Made by a program: the position numbers and the translations under genes. The notes beneath the pieces are model-generated. The model worked only from the letters and a program-made list of their open reading frames with translations, had not been told where the DNA came from and did no database searches. Positions 32,429-41,270 of a DNA stretch of 45,456 nucleotides are shown piece after piece (positions within the stretch are counted from its first letter, which is position 1; each line of letters begins with the position of its first letter). Source of the stretch: Parafrankia elaeagni (GTDB lineage Bacteria > Actinomycetota > Actinomycetes > Frankiales > Frankiaceae); NCBI RefSeq assembly GCF_000374165.1, contig NZ_KB893746.1, positions 1 through 45,456 of the forward strand, given 5' to 3'.

Positions 32429-33376
32429 ATGACGAAATCAGCGACGAACCCGACCGCAACGACGGCGGCGGCCCCGACCGTGATGACGACGGCGGTCCCG
32501 ACCGTGATGACGACCTCGGCCACCGGGGCCACCTCGACGCTGACGGCGCCCGACGGTCGTACGGTCGCCTTCGACGTGCGGGGTCCGGCCGACGGCCCGA
32601 TCGTCCTGTTCAGCGCCGCCGCCCCTGGCTCACGTCTGTTCGACCCGGACCCGCGGGCAACCGCCCAGGCCGGGGTCCGGCTGGTGACCCTGGACCGCCC
32701 GGGCTACGGCCTGTCCGATCCGATGCCAGACGGCCGGCCCTGTTCGGTCGCCGACGCCGCCGATGACGCCGCTCGCGTCCTCGACGCCCTCGGGGCGAGT
32801 GAAGCCGGTCTGGCCGGCTGGTCCGCGGGCGGCCGGGTGGTACTCGCCCTGGCGGCTCGCCGGCCCGAACTGGCCCGCGCGGTCGCGGTGATCGCGACAC
32901 CCGCGCCGGACGAGGACGTGCCCTGGATACCCGAGGAACAGCGCGCCATGATCAGCGACCTGCGCAGGGACCCGGCCAGCGCACCGGCTGCGCTGGCGCG
33001 GGTCTTCGCCTCGCTGCCACCCGCGGAGTACGCGACGGGCTTCGTCTCCGGCGGGCCGGGCGACGAGGCGTTGCTGGCCGCCCGCCCGCGGCTGCGCGCG
33101 GACCTGGTCGACATGCTGGCCGAGTCGTTCCGCCAGGGAGCGGCCGGTATTGCCAGCGACATCTGCTCCTACACAGTGCTTCCGTGGGGCTTCGACCCGC
33201 GGTCGGTCGGCGCGCGAACCCGGCTGGTGTACGGGCAGGCCGACCAGACCGTCGGACCGGAGCACGCCACCTGGTGGGCGGACCAGCTGCCGGCGGCAAC
33301 CGTCGAGGTGGTGCCCGGCGCCGGCCATCTTGTCGTGAGTCAGCTCTGGGGCGACCTGCTGAACCAGCTTCGCTAG
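32429..33376 (+). CDS. Alpha/beta hydrolase
   Basis: 315 residues from ATG 32429; a GTG at 32363 would extend it through the inverted repeat and is unlikely. A low-complexity Thr-rich N-terminus (PTVMTTAVPTVMTT) precedes the fold: LDRPGYGLSDPMPDG, nucleophile elbow GLAGWSAGGRVVLAL with Ser, acid region RTRLVYGQADQTVGPEHA, and catalytic His in VPGAGHLVV. A soluble esterase/hydrolase of unknown substrate, apparently the main target of the adjacent WYL regulator. Confidence 0.9.
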   Translation: MTKSATNPTATTAAAPTVMTTAVPTVMTTSATGATSTLTAPDGRTVAFDVRGPADGPIVLFSAAAPGSRLFDPDPRATAQAGVRLVTLDRPGYGLSDPMPDGRPCSVADAADDAARVLDALGASEAGLAGWSAGGRVVLALAARRPELARAVAVIATPAPDEDVPWIPEEQRAMISDLRRDPASAPAALARVFASLPPAEYATGFVSGGPGDEALLAARPRLRADLVDMLAESFRQGAAGIASDICSYTVLPWGFDPRSVGARTRLVYGQADQTVGPEHATWWADQLPAATVEVVPGAGHLVVSQLWGDLLNQLR

Positions 33377-33408
33377 GGGTGGCTCCGGTGGTCACGCTTC
33401 ACGGCTGC

Positions 33409-33513
33409 GCAAGCCACATGAGCGGCGTGTTGGCCAAGCTCGGCGCACGTGACCGCACCCGGGCGGTCATCATCGCCTACGAGTCCGGCTTCGTGGAGGC
33501 AGGAAAGCACTGA
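33409..33513 (+). pseudogene. C-terminal remnant of a LuxR/NarL-type HTH regulator
   Basis: The frame ending at 33513 reads SHMSGVLAKLGARDRTRAVI followed by IAYESGFVEAGKH, the recognition helix and last helix of a NarL-type LuxR domain. Nothing of the receiver or the first helices is present upstream, where the hydrolase gene ends. It overlaps the end of the convergent TetR gene. A fragment left by deletion. Confidence 0.75.
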
Positions 33514-34103
33514 AGATCCCGTGCGCTCGCCTGGGCACAGACCGCGACGACGTCGTCGAAGCACTCCAGGAGGGACGGCCGTTTCTCGGTGAGGTAGACC
33601 TGAGCGGCCGTGGCGAACCAGCCGAGGGCCATCTTTGTGAGGGCGCGGATCTCGAGCGTCGGGACGGCATCGCCACATCTGCTCTCCAGGACGGTGGCGA
33701 GACTCGTCTCGAACGCCCGAGTTCCCGTCGAGAACTGCTCCGCGGCGAGCTGTGGCTCCGTCGCCACCACGGCCTGGATCTGCTCGACCAGCCGTTGTTC
33801 GTAACCCTGCTCGGCGAGATCCCGCAGCAGGAGGTGCAGACTCGTCAGTGGCGGTTCACCGGCCGGCCTTTCGCGCAGGCGCCGGGTCGCGGCTTCGCGC
33901 CGCACGACGAGGTGATCGAAGAGAACGGCCTCCTTCGTAGGGAAATGATGGAAGACGGTGCGGCGGCCGACGCGTGCTGCTGATGCGATCTGGTCGATCG
34001 TCGTCTCCGTATATCCCTGCGTCTGGAACAGGCGGAGGGCCTCGTCGGCGATGCGTACGCGCTTCGCGTTCGGATCGCGCTCGCGGATCGGTGTTTCCGG
34101 CAC
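33477..34103 (-). CDS. TetR-family transcriptional regulator
   Basis: 208 residues from GTG 34103; the frame is open further upstream but the coding signature begins here. N-terminal HTH: AKRVRIADEALRLFQTQGYT then TIDQIASAARVGRRTVFHHF, the classic TetR recognition helix; the C-terminal ligand-binding part is all-alpha. Divergent from the CaiE/CaiB-like operon; a CACTAGTG palindrome overlaps the -10 box of the promoter there, so this gene is the likely regulator of the operon. The last 37 bp overlap the LuxR remnant. Confidence 0.93.
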   Translation of the reverse strand: MPETPIRERDPNAKRVRIADEALRLFQTQGYTETTIDQIASAARVGRRTVFHHFPTKEAVLFDHLVVRREAATRRLRERPAGEPPLTSLHLLLRDLAEQGYEQRLVEQIQAVVATEPQLAAEQFSTGTRAFETSLATVLESRCGDAVPTLEIRALTKMALGWFATAAQVYLTEKRPSLLECFDDVVAVCAQASARDLQCFPASTKPDS

Positions 34104-34205
34104 GCATCGAGATTGTAGCCACCTGGCCCGGCGGGCGAGTCCGGTCGTCGGGCAGCCGAGACTCGCCGCGCTCAGGTGCCGTGGTGCGTGCCGGTGCCCC
34201 CGACC

Positions 34206-34234
34206 TTGACCGCCCCCCGTTGTTGCACTAGTGT
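34206..34234 (+). promoter_or_regulatory. Sigma-70-type promoter with palindrome over the -10
   Basis: TTGACC (34206-34211), a 17-bp spacer and TAGTGT (34229-34234). The 8-bp palindrome CACTAGTG (34226-34233) covers the -10 box, a position suited to TetR repression. It points toward the operon starting at 34685, leaving a leader of over 400 nt. Confidence 0.6.
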
Positions 34235-34368
34235 CATAGTCGGAGAGTTTGCAGGTGGCAGGCCTGAAGTGCGGCCTCGCGGCCCGGGCCGCGGCTCGGG
34301 CGGAAGACGCCGCACCTTCCCCGCGGCGACACGGACCGCGGCACGGTACGCAGACACGTGGAGCCAGC

Positions 34369-34482
34369 ATGCGTCCAGACGGACGGGGCGACCCCGCCTT
34401 ACCCCGGGGTCGCCCCCGCTATCAGATTCATGGAGTGCCGCGCGTGAAATGGCGCGAGTCGGGCGGAGAGCCCGGGCCCTGA
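34369..34482 (+). CDS. Possible 37-codon leader peptide
   Basis: ATG 34369 with GGAG at 34360-34363 opens a 37-codon frame rich in Arg, Pro and Gly (MRPDGRGDPALPRGRPR) that runs through the strong hairpin at 34385-34416. It lies within the leader of the CaiE/CaiB-like operon. No homology is recognised and the frame could be chance in GC-rich DNA. Confidence 0.2.
   Translation: MRPDGRGDPALPRGRPRYQIHGVPRVKWRESGGEPGP
34385..34416 (+). terminator. 12-bp perfect hairpin in the operon leader
   Basis: GGGGCGACCCCG (34385-34396) and CGGGGTCGCCCC (34405-34416), 8-nt loop. It sits between the promoter at 34206-34234 and the first gene at 34685, so it could be an attenuator or end a short leader RNA. 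Outside the possible small frame, 34104-34684 holds no supportable gene. Confidence 0.5.
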
Positions 34483-34684
34483 CGCGCCGGGCGCATGTTC
34501 TCGGGCTGCTCTTTCCCGTGCCGCCCATTTTCTCGTCCTGGCTCCGGTTGTGCCGGTTTCTGGCTGCTCTTCGTCGGGCGCCGGCGGTGGGGAGCACGGG
34601 AAGGCGCCGCTGTGCACTTTTTCGGTGATGTCTCACGTCCCCGGCCCAAGATTCTTGAACCTCGGCCCCGACAGAGGAGATGCA

Positions 34685-35209
34685 ATGATCGTCGTACCTT
34701 TCAACGGAAAGATTCCCCGGGTTGCGGCGTCCGCCCTGGTGGCCGACAACGTCACCCTGATCGGTGACGTCGAGATCGGTGAGGAGTGCTCGATCTGGCC
34801 CGGTGTGGTCATCCGGTCGGACACCACCCCGATCAGGATCGGCAACAACGTCCACATCGAGGAGAACTCGGTGCTGCACACCAGTACGCACATCGAGGAC
34901 AACGTGATGATCGGCCACAACTGCACGATCGAGGCCTTCGTCGGCCACGACTGCATGATCGGGAACACGGCGGCGCTGATGCCGCTGTCGCGGGTCGGTG
35001 CCCACTGCGCCGTCGCGGCCGGATCCGTCCTGCTGGAGCAGGCGGAGATTCCCGAGTACTGCTTCGCCGTCGGCGCTCCCGCGAAGGTCCACTCGAAGAT
35101 CGATCCGGACAACCCCAAGCACGCGATGCGGCTTGCCTCCACCTACCTGCCCACCATGCGCAAGATGGCCGACGAGTACCGCCGCCAGGGCATCTGGAGC
35201 CGGGCATGA
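34685..35209 (+). CDS. Gamma-carbonic anhydrase fold protein (CaiE/PaaY-like)
   Basis: 174 residues from ATG 34685 with AGAGGAGA at 34673-34680. Left-handed beta-helix of hexapeptide repeats: ADNVTLIGDVEIGEECSIWP, VVIRSD, and zinc-ligand histidines in HIEENSVLHT, MIGHNCTIEA and VGHDCMIGN. Members include carbonic anhydrases and the CaiE/PaaY type, for which thioesterase activity has been reported. Its stop overlaps the start of a CaiB-type CoA-transferase (ATGA), the same pairing as caiB-caiE in carnitine metabolism, so a CoA-ester role is more likely than CO2 hydration. Confidence 0.92.
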   Translation: MIVVPFNGKIPRVAASALVADNVTLIGDVEIGEECSIWPGVVIRSDTTPIRIGNNVHIEENSVLHTSTHIEDNVMIGHNCTIEAFVGHDCMIGNTAALMPLSRVGAHCAVAAGSVLLEQAEIPEYCFAVGAPAKVHSKIDPDNPKHAMRLASTYLPTMRKMADEYRRQGIWSRA

Positions 35210-36492
35210 GCGAGCCGGGCATGAGCGAGCCGGGCGCGAACCAGCCGGACAGCAGCGGGCCCGGCGGGCCGCTGGCAGGCATCCGCGTCATCGACTGGAC
35301 GATCTGGCAGCACGGCCCGGTGGCCGGTGCCATGCTCGGCGACCTCGGCGCCGACGTCATCAAGATCGAGGAGCGGCTCGGCGGTGACTCGGGCCGGGCC
35401 CAGTTCGCCTTTCCCGACACTGGTACCTCTCCGTACTTCGAGGTCAACAACCGCAACAAGCGCAGCATCGCCGTCGACCTGAAACGGCCCGAGGGCGTGG
35501 CGCTGGTACGGCAGCTGGTCGCCCGCTCCGACGTGTTCATCCAGAACTTCCGGCCCACCGTCGCGGAGAAGCTGGGACTCGACTACGAGACGCTGCGTGC
35601 CGACAACCCGATGCTCGTCTACGGCGCTGGCAGCGCCTACGGGCCCAACGGCCCCGAACGCACCGCCCGCGCCTACGACCTGCTCGGCCAGGCCCGCTCC
35701 GGTCTGATGCTCAAGCCCGGCAGTGAGGAGGTCAGCATCGCCGACAGCGGCCTCGCCGACCAGATGGGCGCCATCATGCTCGCCTACGGCGTGCTCGCCG
35801 CCCTCCTCGCGCGGGAGCGCCACGGGGTGGGCCAGCGGGTCGACACATCCCTGTTCGGCAGCATGCTCGCCCTGCGCGGCCTCGCGCTCGCCCTGGAACT
35901 CATGACCCAGGACGGACGTGTCGCCACCTCGACGTTCCGTAAACACCTGGGCGACGAGCCCCCGTCGCGGGAGAACCCGGGCAACCCGCTGTGGAACTAC
36001 TACCGCTGCGCGGACGGCAATCTGATCGCCATGGCCATGGTCCAGTCCGACCCGCACTGGGCCAACCTCCTCCACGCACTCGGCAACCCAGAACCGCTCG
36101 CCGGCGACCCGCGGTTCGCCAGCCACCTCAGCCGCTGCCAGAACGCCCGTGCCTGCGTCGCGATTCTCGACAAGATCTTCGCGGCCGAATCCCGGGGCAC
36201 CTGGCTGCGCCGGCTGCTCGCCTCCGGCGACATGCCGATCACCGCGGTGAACACCACCGCCGACATCGCGAACGACCCTCAGGCGATCGCGAACAACTAC
36301 ATCACCTGGTTCGACCATCCCGCGATGGGCAGAACCCGGGTCCCGGGGTTCCCGGTCGCGCTCTCCGAGACGCCGGCCCGCATCCAACGCCAGGCGCCCG
36401 AGTTCGGCGAGCACACCGAGGAAATCCTGATCAACGTGCTCGGCCTGACCTGGGACGACATCTCCCGCCTGCGCGAACAGGAAATCCTGTAG
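35206..36492 (+). CDS. Class III CoA-transferase (CaiB/BaiF family)
   Basis: 428 residues from ATG 35206 (ATGA overlap); ATG 35221 would also serve, and the two starts lie in a 15-bp duplication (MSEPGMSEPG). Family signature GIRVIDWTIWQHGPVAGAML and LGDLGADVIKIE, then NRNKRSIAVDLKRPEG; the catalytic Asp lies in DSGLADQMGAIM; GQRVDTSLFGSM closes the core. Moves CoA between organic acids through a glutamyl/aspartyl anhydride intermediate. Operon with the CaiE-like gene and a small Cys protein. Confidence 0.94.
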   Translation: MSEPGMSEPGANQPDSSGPGGPLAGIRVIDWTIWQHGPVAGAMLGDLGADVIKIEERLGGDSGRAQFAFPDTGTSPYFEVNNRNKRSIAVDLKRPEGVALVRQLVARSDVFIQNFRPTVAEKLGLDYETLRADNPMLVYGAGSAYGPNGPERTARAYDLLGQARSGLMLKPGSEEVSIADSGLADQMGAIMLAYGVLAALLARERHGVGQRVDTSLFGSMLALRGLALALELMTQDGRVATSTFRKHLGDEPPSRENPGNPLWNYYRCADGNLIAMAMVQSDPHWANLLHALGNPEPLAGDPRFASHLSRCQNARACVAILDKIFAAESRGTWLRRLLASGDMPITAVNTTADIANDPQAIANNYITWFDHPAMGRTRVPGFPVALSETPARIQRQAPEFGEHTEEILINVLGLTWDDISRLREQEIL

Positions 36493-36848
36493 TGGCCGGG
36501 CCTGGCCGGGCCGGGCCGGCGACGGAGTTCAGGCCGGGTACCCGCCTGCACAGCGCCACCTGCACGACCGAGGTCATCATTACCCAGGGCGGCAAAGGCG
36601 TCCTCACCTGCGGCGGGAAACCCATGACCGCACGGGGAAGTCAGGTCACGGACGCCCGGCCGGACGGGCCAGACCTGGAGTGCGGATCGGGCCGGCCGGA
36701 AGAGGCCCAGACCCTTCTCGGCAAGAGGTACCGGGCACCGGGCGGCACCTTTGAGGCCCTCTGCGTCCGGCAGGGCGCCGGAGCGCTGGAACTGGACGGC
36801 GTTCCTCTGGAACTGGTCAAGCCCAGAATCCTCCCGGCGTCGGACTGA
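36492..36848 (+). CDS. Small four-cysteine protein of the CaiB operon
   Basis: 118 residues from GTG 36492, whose G is the last base of the CoA-transferase stop. Recognisable blocks: RLHSATCTTEVIITQ, VLTCGGKPM, LECGSGRP, TLLGKRYRAPGG, FEALCVRQGAGALELDG and KPRILPASD. This looks like a conserved actinobacterial family with four cysteines, often near acyl-CoA genes; I cannot name it. A metal-binding or rubredoxin-like role is possible but unproven. Confidence 0.75.
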   Translation: MAGPGRAGPATEFRPGTRLHSATCTTEVIITQGGKGVLTCGGKPMTARGSQVTDARPDGPDLECGSGRPEEAQTLLGKRYRAPGGTFEALCVRQGAGALELDGVPLELVKPRILPASD

Positions 36849-37045
36849 CGGCAACCCTGCTGGGGCCGCCTCGTTGCCACCGGCCGGATTTTCGACGGAT
36901 CACCCATTCCTGGCTGCCCATCCGGCGGAGCGACCCTGACGCCGCCATCCACCCGGTCCGTGCCCCGTGCCCCGTGCCCCGTTTTCCGTTTTCCGTGCCT
37001 GCCGGATCCGTCCCCGATTATCTTTTCCGACGTCGACAGAGGTTC

Positions 37046-38614
37046 ATGGTGATTCACAAGACACGATTACTCGTCACTGCCGCCGTGTGCTGCGCGACGC
37101 TCGTCCTGGGCGCCTGCGGTGGAGGAGGAGACAGCGACCCCGGTCCGTCCTCGGGTGCCTCCGGCGAACCGGTTGTCGGTGGCCAGGGACGGATACTCAC
37201 CCTCAGCGATCCGCGGAGCCTGGATCCGGCGGCTCTCGGCAATGCCTACGCAACCACCGGCGTCGTCGGCAATGCGCTGTACGGGACGCTGATGACCGAC
37301 TCGGCCGGTGAGATCCGGTACTCCATGGCCGAGTCGTTCAGGACCACCGACGCCGGGGCGACGTTCGAGCTGAGGCTGCGACCCGGTCTGGTGTTCTCCG
37401 ACGGGAGCCCCCTGGACGCCGAGGCCGTGAAGTTCAACTGGGACAGGCTCAAGGACCCGGCCACCGCCGCCATCTCCCGCTCGGAGGCATCAATGATCGC
37501 CTCTGCGGAGGTGGTCGACGACACCACTCTGAAGATCGCCATGGCCACTCCGGTGCCGAAGTACGCCCAGGCCGTCCTCACCTCGTCCATGAACTGGATC
37601 GCCTCGCCGCCAGCCCTGGAGAAGGGGCCGCAGGCCTTCGACGCGAACCCGATCGGCGCCGGGCCCTTCACCCTGCGGAGCTGGACCCGCCAGGCCGCCA
37701 TGGAACTGGTCAGGAACCCCCGCTACTGGGACGCGCCCAAGCCCTACCTCGACCGCCTCACTCTCCGCGCGGCCCTCGACAGCAGCCAGCGCCTGAACAC
37801 AGTGCTCACGGGGGGCGCGGACGTCGCCATCGAGTCAAACTGGATCAATATCGACAAGGCCGAGCAGTCCGGCCTGCCGACGAATGTCATTCCGTCCGGA
37901 GGCGGCATCTTCCTGGCACTGAACACCCGCCGGGCACCGTTCGGCGACGTCCGCGCCCGCCAGGCCATCGCTGCGGCGATCGATATGGACGCCCTGAACC
38001 AGGCCGTCTACAACGGCACCGGCCAGCCCGTCGGCACACTGTTCAGCAAGGCCTCGCCCTACCACTCGGACCGGCCTCTGGCGACGACGGACCGCGCACG
38101 GGCGCAGCGGCTCCTCGACGAGATAGCCGCCGACGGAAAGCCGCTGTCCTTCGTCTTCTCGAGTGTGCCGACGACAGACGGCAAGGCGATCGCGGAGAAC
38201 ATCCAGGCCCAGCTCAGCGGCTTCACCAACGTCACCGTCAGGATCAGGACAATCGAGGTCACGGAGCTGGCCGCGTTGCGCACCACCCACGACTTCGATG
38301 TGCTCATCTCGTCCGCCTTCTTCCAGGACCCCGAACCGCGGCTGTGGACGACCTTTCACGGGAGCTCGGCGGCGAACCTGTCCGGCCTCGACGACCCGGC
38401 ACTCAACGAAAGCCTCGTGACCGCCCGCGCCGCGGCTTCGGACGAAGAACGCAAAGCCGCCTACGACACACTGCAGGAAAGGCTGGCCGAGCTGACCCCG
38501 GTGGTCTTCCTCGCTCAGGCGGCACCCAGCGCCGTCTCGACCAGAAACGTCGGCGGACTCGTGCAGTACGGCCTCGGCTCACTGCAGCCCGAGGAACTCT
38601 GGGTCCAGAACTGA
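37046..38614 (+). CDS. ABC transporter substrate-binding lipoprotein, family 5
   Basis: 522 residues from ATG 37046; an earlier start would put a non-signal segment ahead. Lipobox LVLGAC gives a lipidated Cys about 25 residues in. Family-5 (DppA/OppA-type) features: ILTLSDPRSLDPAALGNAYA, LRPGLVFSDGSPLDAEAVKF, and MDALNQAVYNGTGQPVGTL in the ligand lobe. Binds peptides or other solutes outside the cell. No permease or ATPase gene is adjacent, so its partner system is elsewhere. A 13-bp direct repeat (TCCAGAACTGAAC, 17-bp period) spans the stop codon. Confidence 0.93.
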   Translation: MVIHKTRLLVTAAVCCATLVLGACGGGGDSDPGPSSGASGEPVVGGQGRILTLSDPRSLDPAALGNAYATTGVVGNALYGTLMTDSAGEIRYSMAESFRTTDAGATFELRLRPGLVFSDGSPLDAEAVKFNWDRLKDPATAAISRSEASMIASAEVVDDTTLKIAMATPVPKYAQAVLTSSMNWIASPPALEKGPQAFDANPIGAGPFTLRSWTRQAAMELVRNPRYWDAPKPYLDRLTLRAALDSSQRLNTVLTGGADVAIESNWINIDKAEQSGLPTNVIPSGGGIFLALNTRRAPFGDVRARQAIAAAIDMDALNQAVYNGTGQPVGTLFSKASPYHSDRPLATTDRARAQRLLDEIAADGKPLSFVFSSVPTTDGKAIAENIQAQLSGFTNVTVRIRTIEVTELAALRTTHDFDVLISSAFFQDPEPRLWTTFHGSSAANLSGLDDPALNESLVTARAAASDEERKAAYDTLQERLAELTPVVFLAQAAPSAVSTRNVGGLVQYGLGSLQPEELWVQN

Positions 38615-38830
38615 ACTGGATCCAGAACTGAACGATCAGATCGAGGGCGCGGGTGGCCCGGACCTCGGCACCTGGTGCGACCAGAGGTCGTGGTTCCGGG
38701 GCGCCGGCAGGCCTGCCACCTCGACCCAACCAGACACCTTGTTTCTGCGGTGCGGGGTGGGTGCTGATTGAGACAGGGCGCGGTGCGGCTCGCGCGATAC
38801 GTCGCAGGTAACTGTCGCAGTGGCGATCCA

Positions 38831-38858
38831 TTGACATACGGAAAACACCCAATATTTT
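38831..38858 (+). promoter_or_regulatory. Leaderless promoter of the MMPL gene
   Basis: Consensus TTGACA (38831-38836), 16-bp spacer, TATTTT (38853-38858), then 7 bp to ATG 38866. Transcription would begin at or beside the A of the ATG, giving a leaderless mRNA. It lies in an A/T-rich island unlike the rest of the window. Confidence 0.65.
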
Positions 38859-38865
38859 GTCTAGA

Positions 38866-41151
38866 ATGACCGAAAAGTCCCATCCGGCAGCCGGCGGGGC
38901 CAGAGCTCTCGCGACGGTGTGCGGGCGTTACCGCTGGGCAGTCCTCGCGCTGTGGCTCGTCGGAGTCGTCGGCATCGCCCTCTGCGCACGTGCGGAGGGC
39001 CCCCGGACCAGCGCCGACGTCGCGGTCCCGGGCTCGGACTCCGCGCGGGCGCTGGAGCTGGCCGGCGAGACGGTTCCCGGCGGCCAGCTGAACGACACCG
39101 CCTCGGTGGTGCTGCACAGCCGCCGGGGCACGCTGGAGGACACCCCGATCCGTGACCAGGTCACCGCGATGACGGCCGAGCTGACCGCACTGCCCAACAT
39201 CGTGATCGTGGCTGATCCGTTCAACCAGGTCGGCCCCCTCGTCCTCGGCACCCAGCCACTCAGCGCCGACCACCGGACGGGGATCACCTCCGTCGTCCTG
39301 AAAAGCTCGGCGCTCGAACCGGACCGCGATGCGGCCCGGCGGATCATCGACATCGCCCGTGCCTACGACGGGCCCGACCTGCAGGTGGAGGTCGCCGGCC
39401 CCGGGGCGACCGCGCTGAACGCCACGACGGTCTCGCCGGGGCCGCTGCTCATCGCGGCGCTCGGCGCCGTACTGTTCCTCGGCATCACGCTGCGCTCCCG
39501 GTTCGCCGTCGCACTGTGCGCGGCCGCGGTGGGCGCCGGCACGATCAGCGCGGTCGGGGTCACCGTGCTGCTTTCCCACGTGCTGACGATGACACCCCTG
39601 GCGCTGCTGCTCGCAGGCCTCATCGCGGCCGGGACCAGCCTCGGCGGCGCGGTCGTCGTCGTCCACCGCGCGCAGGAGAGCCTGCGCACCGGCGCCCGTC
39701 CGGTCGACGCGGCCAGCGAGGCCATCGGGCGGTCCGGCGCGGCAGTCGCGGTCGGCAGTCTCGCCGTCGCGGTGGCCATGGCGGTGGTCGTGAAGCTGGA
39801 TCTGAGCTCCTTCGACGCCATCGCCGTGGGTGCCGCCGCCGCCGGTGCCGTGACCGTCCTCATCATGCTCACGCTGCTGCCGGCGCTGCTGGCCGTCGGC
39901 GGGCCGCACCTGCTCGGCTGGGTCGAACGACACCACCTGGAGACGACCGGAACCGGACTGCGTCAGCGTCCGGGGATGCGCGCGTGGTGGGCACGCTGGA
40001 CGGGACGCCGGCCGGCCCACGCCGCCATCCTCGGCACCCTGGTCCTCGCCGTCTTCGCGGGCCTGGCCCTTCCGATCGACCTCGGCGGTGCCGACGACGG
40101 CGTCGATCCGACGTCGATGAGCACCCGCCGGGCCTACGATCTGCTCAGCGCCGAGTTCTTCCCCGGTCTCAACGGGCCGATGCTCGCCCTCCTGGACCGC
40201 CGTGACTCCCAGGTCACCGCCGCCGAAGTCGTCGCCGTCCTCGCGAAGACACCGGGCGTCGAGACGGCGGCGCTGGGCGCCGAGAACCCGGAGCGGGGCC
40301 TCGCCATGATCCGTATCCTGCCGGCGGCCGCCCCCCGCTCTCCCGAGGCCGTGGACCTGCTGCACAGGCTGCGCGACCAGGTCATCCCCACGCTGGTCGG
40401 CGACACGACGGCGCGGGTCCACATCGGCGGCGCCACCGCGATCTCGACCGACATCGCCGCCGACTTCCAGGGCGCGACGACGAAACTGCTCGCCGTGGTG
40501 CTGGCCGTGTTCGCCCTGTTCGGCTTCCTGCTGCTGGGCTCGGCGCTGCCCGCCGCGGCGCTCGCGGCCACCGCCGTGCTGTCCGCGCTCGCGGCGGCAG
40601 GACAGATCGCGTTGCTGTTCCAGACCGATGCGTTCGCCCGCTCCATCGGGCTGACGAGCGGGCCGGTCGAACCGTCGTTCCTGGCCCTCATCCTGATCGC
40701 GGTGATCAGCCTGTCTCCCGGGCTCAACCTGAACCTGCTGGTCGGGCTCAGCGAACACCGTGACCCGCCGGCCCTGACCACCCGGCGCGCGCGGCGGGTC
40801 GACAAGGGCCCGATCGCCACCGGCCACGCCGAGATCGGCCACGTCGTGCTCACCATGAACCTGGTGATGCTGTTCGTCTTCGCCGCGGTCGCCGCCCAGC
40901 CGTCACGCCTCATGAAGGTGATCGGGGTCGGGCTGGCGACCGGTGTCACCCTGGACGCCTTCGTGCTCCGTGCCACGGTGCTGCCCGCGCTGCTCCACCT
41001 GCTGCGACGGCGTGGCCGCCGGCCCGGAGCCGTCCGCCTCGCCTCCGCGGCACCGACCGCGGCGCCCGCAGCACCCACGACGGCGACCACGACGGCGACC
41101 ACGGAAGCCCGCGGTCTGAGGGCCGCTCCGCCGGCGGGAATCCCGCGCTGA
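38866..41151 (+). CDS. MMPL/RND-family transporter
   Basis: 761 residues from ATG 38866, chosen from the promoter spacing; a TTG at 38857 is the alternative. TM1 (RWAVLALWLVGVVGIALC), a first periplasmic loop, TM2-6 cluster (about 195-340), a second loop (GADDGVDPTSMSTRRAYDLL), then the second TM cluster (about 545-700) with EVGIL-like GxxD region replaced by MNLVMLFVFAAVAA. MMPL proteins export lipids and glycolipids to the envelope, or drugs. No neighbouring biosynthetic genes show the cargo. C-terminal Ala/Thr tail with TTATTTATTE repeats. Confidence 0.93.
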   Translation: MTEKSHPAAGGARALATVCGRYRWAVLALWLVGVVGIALCARAEGPRTSADVAVPGSDSARALELAGETVPGGQLNDTASVVLHSRRGTLEDTPIRDQVTAMTAELTALPNIVIVADPFNQVGPLVLGTQPLSADHRTGITSVVLKSSALEPDRDAARRIIDIARAYDGPDLQVEVAGPGATALNATTVSPGPLLIAALGAVLFLGITLRSRFAVALCAAAVGAGTISAVGVTVLLSHVLTMTPLALLLAGLIAAGTSLGGAVVVVHRAQESLRTGARPVDAASEAIGRSGAAVAVGSLAVAVAMAVVVKLDLSSFDAIAVGAAAAGAVTVLIMLTLLPALLAVGGPHLLGWVERHHLETTGTGLRQRPGMRAWWARWTGRRPAHAAILGTLVLAVFAGLALPIDLGGADDGVDPTSMSTRRAYDLLSAEFFPGLNGPMLALLDRRDSQVTAAEVVAVLAKTPGVETAALGAENPERGLAMIRILPAAAPRSPEAVDLLHRLRDQVIPTLVGDTTARVHIGGATAISTDIAADFQGATTKLLAVVLAVFALFGFLLLGSALPAAALAATAVLSALAAAGQIALLFQTDAFARSIGLTSGPVEPSFLALILIAVISLSPGLNLNLLVGLSEHRDPPALTTRRARRVDKGPIATGHAEIGHVVLTMNLVMLFVFAAVAAQPSRLMKVIGVGLATGVTLDAFVLRATVLPALLHLLRRRGRRPGAVRLASAAPTAAPAAPTTATTTATTEARGLRAAPPAGIPR

Positions 41152-41152
41152 C

Positions 41153-41196
41153 GAAACAGGGCCCGGACCTGGGTGGACCGGGCCCCGCCTCGTTTC
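41153..41196. terminator. Bidirectional terminator between MMPL and PhoX genes
   Basis: Nested stems: GAAAC (41153-41157) with GTTTC (41192-41196), and GGGCCCGG (41159-41166) with CCGGGCCC (41178-41185). Lies 2 bp past the MMPL stop and between convergent genes. Confidence 0.7.
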
Positions 41197-41270
41197 ACCG
41201 TGGGCGTCCTACCTGCGCGAGGTGCGTCCAGCGGCGCCGGCCGGCGGGACCGGCCGGCGGGTGGCCGGCG

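Noticed and set aside
34176-34628. 150-codon plus-strand frame in the leader of the CaiE/CaiB-like operon
   Set aside because: Begins upstream of the promoter, crosses the hairpin, and has no coding bias or similarity.
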